From a virus, in IMG/VR virus record IMGVR_UViG_3300010883_000432, positions 1 through 24,920 of that record: a stretch of DNA of 24,920 bases. One strand, given 5' to 3'. The notes under the pieces are model-generated. The model saw nothing but the letters and a program-made list of their open reading frames with translations, was not told the DNA's origin and made no database searches. Numbering within the stretch: the first letter of the stretch is position 1; each line of letters opens with the position of its first letter. The position numbers were made by a program, and so were the translations under genes. Shown in pieces: positions 22,501 to 24,920 of this stretch.

Positions 22501-23249
22501 AGTTCTATTTCGTGATAATAACGTGTAGTACCCCCAAGTTCCGTTGTGTCGTATTCGCTTATATCCGTTGACCAGTTGCCCCCAATACCGTGGGGGTAGT
22601 CGGAACTGTGCGCGTACGCCCCATTGCCGTAGAAAGTACTCTTCAATGTTGGGGTACCGATAACATTGTGGGTTCCGTTGAGTTGAGCCCCTATATCGTC
22701 CCCTCGGTAGTCAAGCCCCACACCTGCAATGGTGATGGTGGTTGGAGGCGAAATCTGCAGCCCAACTGCAAGGCCCACTCTAGTATCCACACCATCAATG
22801 CGGCTCTCGAGAAGAATATGGTAATTCCCATTGTAACTAGTAGGATCTCCTACACCTGAGCCCCTGGACCCACCAAACCACGCGACTATAGTGAACGGAC
22901 TTCTGGCCTTTTTGTCTCCCCTATCTAGGTACACTAGGGGGACCGTACTCTGCGATATGGGATCAATCACGGATAGTTCTGTATGGGACGCACCCGCAAC
23001 ACCCGCTTCGATATTTACCAAATATTGTTCTTGTTCGTCCCTAACGATAGGGTGTGAATTTGTTTCTCTTGAGTACACCGTATCGAGAACCCCTCTATGC
23101 AAAAGCGGGGGGCGCTTTAACGCACCAGAGGTGGGATCTAGGAGGGTGTTTACAGAAGATTCAACTTGGGAATCCAGTCGTAGTTCGGGAGGCTGCTGCG
23201 ACACACCCCCCAGTAACGAGTCTATCTCCTTATGGATTAACGGTGCCAC
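19545..23249 (-). CDS. Tail tubular protein B (T7 gp12-like), expanded, 1234 aa
   Basis: The start is GTG 23249 with GGTGAG upstream; it overlaps tail tubular A by 13 bases. The N-terminus LLGGVSQQPPELRLDSQVESS and SGALKRPP are hallmarks of gp12. The family core is at about 720-900: GEDW-like EDWAPRQVGDD, PLNDIVLYKDRLAFLSRDSV, DSDPIDVQAST and APRFLPKNIYKV. The family C-terminal FIGKRYVQDIELS is at about 1107. T7 gp12 has 794 residues; the extra length lies mostly before the core. It includes a VTTSPNHNL..GQAVYFQNV segment (about 440-500), the start of a small beta domain often inserted in phage tail proteins. It forms the tail nozzle. Confidence 0.93.
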   Translation of the reverse strand: MAPLIHKEIDSLLGGVSQQPPELRLDSQVESSVNTLLDPTSGALKRPPLLHRGVLDTVYSRETNSHPIVRDEQEQYLVNIEAGVAGASHTELSVIDPISQSTVPLVYLDRGDKKARSPFTIVAWFGGSRGSGVGDPTSYNGNYHILLESRIDGVDTRVGLAVGLQISPPTTITIAGVGLDYRGDDIGAQLNGTHNVIGTPTLKSTFYGNGAYAHSSDYPHGIGGNWSTDISEYDTTELGGTTRYYHEIELDLGVGISTPATAAYTPEWLTDPNKGHISEIDGTSLSIYPNELRSDAEKYIENVATPNKSIRMLTIADTTFVVNRLVTVEESVTTNSPGYETACISSSGGAMQAGPAYASMEIAGYDADNSDDPDEAPRWAVDILSVSSGTPGTTAATEQDGLQIKKIKDALAVAPAVFLQASFDWSLAWVNVLAISSANPAVVTTSPNHNLIEGQAVYFQNVFSPDFFAAGLDTPYVTSNTNPQFYAQNVTSNTFEVVETFVGPLDSTGFTTFASTSTQCVGLGPPDSGTGDFALPSGVKDTYDHIERLEWTADTGSVANYKGLNGWIWEYSGGDPIHTELPNFIIGTYYSTVIRHLHFPPYSTSKKIDVPIPNRERLEFTRGSENTVITHSWRGPSDVSKLPAVCQDGFKTRIVGDPDVEADEYYLQYSALDGVWVESISSRSVKHADTRGQIRNHFDVRTMPHVLKRKIATGDPEEDYTLVLSAGDIYFTFGPEDWAPRQVGDDVMAPTPSFVGQPLNDIVLYKDRLAFLSRDSVMFSEVREPLNFWPTSIMTSVDSDPIDVQASTTTDGASDFHSGVATEAGLLLLTSSGQFLARPSLGEGFTPKTVHIDQVSRYQSENASKPIFVGSRVYWVTEQGANSKVWEYRVFSDASGDAPVGSATEITNHAPRFLPKNIYKVTANDNESIICFLSSDEPTSVYVYQYLLSGNDRLQSAWSKWTTDQPIINGNFLNRNLNLLLDRTETISGPQTVLEYMPPRLSDPNLSDSPVTDMPVCLDQRVQYTILSAANPSGLHVGTFKEILLPMPAPRDPLDVDKVHPDLQVLVGGSGSLAGTLILASSISVESNSQEPNSIFVEIEDSVFNEPLFIGKRYVQDIELSTCIIKSSATRTSAPRPYTDGRLQLRTFSIKFSKSGPFTVYVNNGGTVYSYNYYDPWVLGDPFGPGSKSHGEFKVDVGGRNTETSLQLVNDSPFLSVFIGARYEASWSTRSKRM
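19911..19937. repeat. 27-bp repeat, copy 2 (inside tail tubular B)
   Basis: It matches 15862-15888 at 25 of 27 bases and encodes the same NEPLFIGKR. Here the peptide is in a region conserved in gp12-like proteins (FIGxxY), so this copy is probably the ancestral one. Confidence 0.85.
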
Positions 23250-23836
23250 TGGCTCACCAGATTGTGCAGATCAGGCCCCTTGAACACATTGTAGTCACCG
23301 TTAGACAACTCCGCATCCTCTAGCTTGGCCCTGTTGATAAGTTCATCCTGGGAAAGAATCTTTGCAAGATTAATATCAAGAACCCTGGCTTCGCATAGGA
23401 GTCTAGTTGCCCTGGAGGTTATAGCTTTACGCACAACTTCAGGAAGTTCTTCAAATAGAAACTGGAAAATAATCACAACCTCTACTTTAGACTCTGTAAA
23501 TACAAAGGTGCGGTCCTTGGTGTTGTACAGCTTCATAACACCCCCATCCCCACGCTCTACGTATTCTGTGCTGGGGGAATAGAGTGTCTTATCGACTGAT
23601 AGAATAGTTTCGTTGAGTACGATCTCCCCGTTACCATCGGGAACAAGATCGACAACTTCCCTATTAAACCACCACCCCTCAGACTGAATCTCCCTGCTCA
23701 CTTCTTCAAGCAAAGCTATTGCTGCGTCCACATCGCTGCGCGTAGGGGTCGCAAGGTCGGAAACTGATGATTCCCCAATCATACGCAGCATAGAGTTGAC
23801 AGCAGCTAGCTTATTCGTCCTAACTTGTTCAGCCAC
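23237..23836 (-). CDS. Tail tubular protein A (T7 gp11-like), 199 aa
   Basis: The frame has GTG codons at 23842 and 23836. The AGGAG binding site occupies 23846-23842, so only GTG 23836 has room (5-nt spacing). The product begins VAEQVRTNKLAAVNSMLRMIGESSV, the typical opening of gp11. It continues with QSEGWWFNRE (about 52-61) and EELPEVVRKAITSRATRLLCE (about 128-148). Length is close to T7 gp11 (196 aa). It forms the ring connecting portal and nozzle. The gene lies just after an intrinsic terminator, as T7 gene 11 lies after T-phi. Confidence 0.94.
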   Translation of the reverse strand: MAEQVRTNKLAAVNSMLRMIGESSVSDLATPTRSDVDAAIALLEEVSREIQSEGWWFNREVVDLVPDGNGEIVLNETILSVDKTLYSPSTEYVERGDGGVMKLYNTKDRTFVFTESKVEVVIIFQFLFEELPEVVRKAITSRATRLLCEARVLDINLAKILSQDELINRAKLEDAELSNGDYNVFKGPDLHNLVSQWHR

Positions 23837-23859
23837 ATTCACTCCTATTTAAAAAGATT

Positions 23860-23906
23860 AAAAAAAAGGGGTGCCAAGGGAAAGGGGAATAACCCTTGGC
23901 ACCCCT
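23860..23906 (-). terminator. Strong intrinsic terminator after the capsid gene (T-phi equivalent)
   Basis: On the transcribed strand GGGGTGCCAAGGG (23905-23893) pairs with CCCTTGGCACCCC (23880-23868): 13 perfect base pairs plus one closing A-T, with a 12-nt loop. Eight T residues (23867-23860) follow at once. It lies 42 nt after the capsid stop, just where T7 has T-phi between genes 10 and 11. Partial read-through would lower tail-protein expression relative to capsid. Confidence 0.95.
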
Positions 23907-23947
23907 ATACTCACCGTAGTGTGTGTGGTGAGGTGTTCAGTTACTTA

Positions 23948-24920
23948 CTATGCACCGAAGCTCAGACCAGTAGCATCCGAAATAGTCACAGCACATTCGG
24001 ATCTGAGGACACCATGACCAACGGCGTACTTGCCGACAATCAGATGACCCTGCCTAGTAATGTCATACTCCTGCTCCATCGCAAGATCAAGCAGCTTGAC
24101 AGTACCAACGCAGTCACCCGTATTAACGAGTGCCATAACATCCGTACTATCTACACGATAGTCTGTGTTGGGAATGTAGTCGGCGTGAGATGAATCAATG
24201 AAGTTGCCAGTAGTCTCATTAGCCTGCGGAATGTTGTTGCTCTTAATCAACTCCGCTCCACCAATGTGCGGCATGGTTCCTTCAGTAAGGTTCCCGTTAC
24301 CACCGAGATCACGATTCATAATTGATCCGATTGGTGACAGGTTTTGACCAGCCGCAGGAGGCGCAGGAGTGGTGACAAGGGCAGACCCAGCACGGAGAAG
24401 ACCGTACCATTCCAACGGTCGGACAAAGATTTGCCGTCCAACGCCAGGAACATTCTTCTCATCAAGACGCTTCAAAGACGCAAAGATTGCATCAATGAGA
24501 ACCTCAAGATCACCAGAGATCACGTTGGCAGAGGCTGCACCAAGAATAGAACCACCTTCACCACCCGTATGTCGGGTAGTGGTTGCGGCAGCTTTCATCA
24601 TTACGCGAAGGACATTTTTGTCCATCGTGTTGCCGAGAACTTCGCCAACTTGCTTGGAGTATTCCCGTCGAACCTCATAATGATTCTTAGCCTCATCAAG
24701 CCGATCAATGAAGACGGGCGCAACAAGAAGATCATCAATGGAGATTGTCATCTCTGCGTGTTCGATTGCATTCGGGACAAGGATCTGACCGGGAACATGC
24801 GTGTAGGCAGTAGTCTTCCATGTACTGGGGAACCTTGCGGTCTTACCCTCAGAAATGGTTCGTACCTTGTGGCGGCTCATAGTTACGTTCGCTGTATTGA
24901 ACGCATTCAGAACCTCCCCA
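23948..24920 (-). CDS. Major capsid protein (T7 gp10-like), N-terminus cut by window edge
   Basis: Although an ATG occurs at 24880, the frame remains open to the right edge and reads GEVLNAFNTANVT just before MSRHKVRTISEGKTARFP. This lines up with T7 gp10 GGEVLTAFARTSVTTSRHMVRSISSGKSAQFP-type sequence, so the real start is outside the window. Further family landmarks are TISIDDLLVAPVFIDRLDEAKNHYEVRREYSKQ, EVLIDAIFASLKRLDEKNVP, RQIFVRPLEWYGLL and MALVNTGDCVGTVKL. Ends are about 310 residues after the ATG; with the missing head the size would approach T7 gp10A (345 aa). The protein forms the icosahedral head. Confidence 0.95.
   Translation of the reverse strand, partial: GEVLNAFNTANVTMSRHKVRTISEGKTARFPSTWKTTAYTHVPGQILVPNAIEHAEMTISIDDLLVAPVFIDRLDEAKNHYEVRREYSKQVGEVLGNTMDKNVLRVMMKAAATTTRHTGGEGGSILGAASANVISGDLEVLIDAIFASLKRLDEKNVPGVGRQIFVRPLEWYGLLRAGSALVTTPAPPAAGQNLSPIGSIMNRDLGGNGNLTEGTMPHIGGAELIKSNNIPQANETTGNFIDSSHADYIPNTDYRVDSTDVMALVNTGDCVGTVKLLDLAMEQEYDITRQGHLIVGKYAVGHGVLRSECAVTISDATGLSFGA

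Noticed and set aside
23906-23935. T7-promoter-like ACTACGGTGAGTATAGGGG upstream of the terminator
   Set aside because: It resembles the T7 consensus only with a one-base shift, and it would fire straight into a terminator hairpin. It is probably chance.
24881-24920. ATG 24880 as the true capsid start
   Set aside because: The frame continues upstream with sequence that aligns to the T7 gp10 N-terminal region, so the gene is truncated by the window rather than starting here.

Overview
The window reads as the late half and the end/start junction of a T7-like podovirus (Autographiviridae-type) genome. All supported genes are on the minus strand, so transcription runs from high to low coordinates. 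The order is major capsid, intrinsic terminator, tail tubular A, tail tubular B, gp13-, gp14- and gp15-like internal proteins, a peptidase-bearing virion protein, a giant gp16-position protein, tail fibre, holin, Rz/Rz1, small and large terminase. This is almost exactly the T7 gene 10 to 19 order. The capsid gene runs off the right edge.

Downstream of the large terminase (7370 to 3185), where T7 has only tiny genes, lies a tightly overlapping block of six genes. Five of the products begin with an export signal. The centrepiece is a 623-residue exported sulfatase-superfamily protein (4078-5949). It is flanked by two Cys-containing secreted proteins, a small periplasmic protein, a membrane-anchored coiled-coil protein and a 71-residue exported protein ending in a dockerin-like calcium loop. 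The dockerin style and the sulfatase recall Planctomycetes and other marine polysaccharide degraders. This is only a hint about the host.

From 3184 to 2063 there is about 1.1 kb with little coding potential. It holds one probable zinc-ribbon microprotein, clustered GGTGTGG motifs with C6/G6 tracts, several hairpins and a promoter-like repeat. Below it (2062 to 1) are small genes of another character. Three of them are separated by structured spacers of 85, 85 and 88 nt and start after an AAGGGG-type ribosome binding site. Several encode Cys/His clusters. I read 2063-3184 as the likely joint between the right (late) end and left (early) end of the phage genome, possibly containing the terminal repeat; this needs read-depth confirmation.

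No tRNA, CRISPR, integrase or insertion sequence was seen. RNA polymerase and replication genes would lie outside the window. The host cannot be named from sequence alone.
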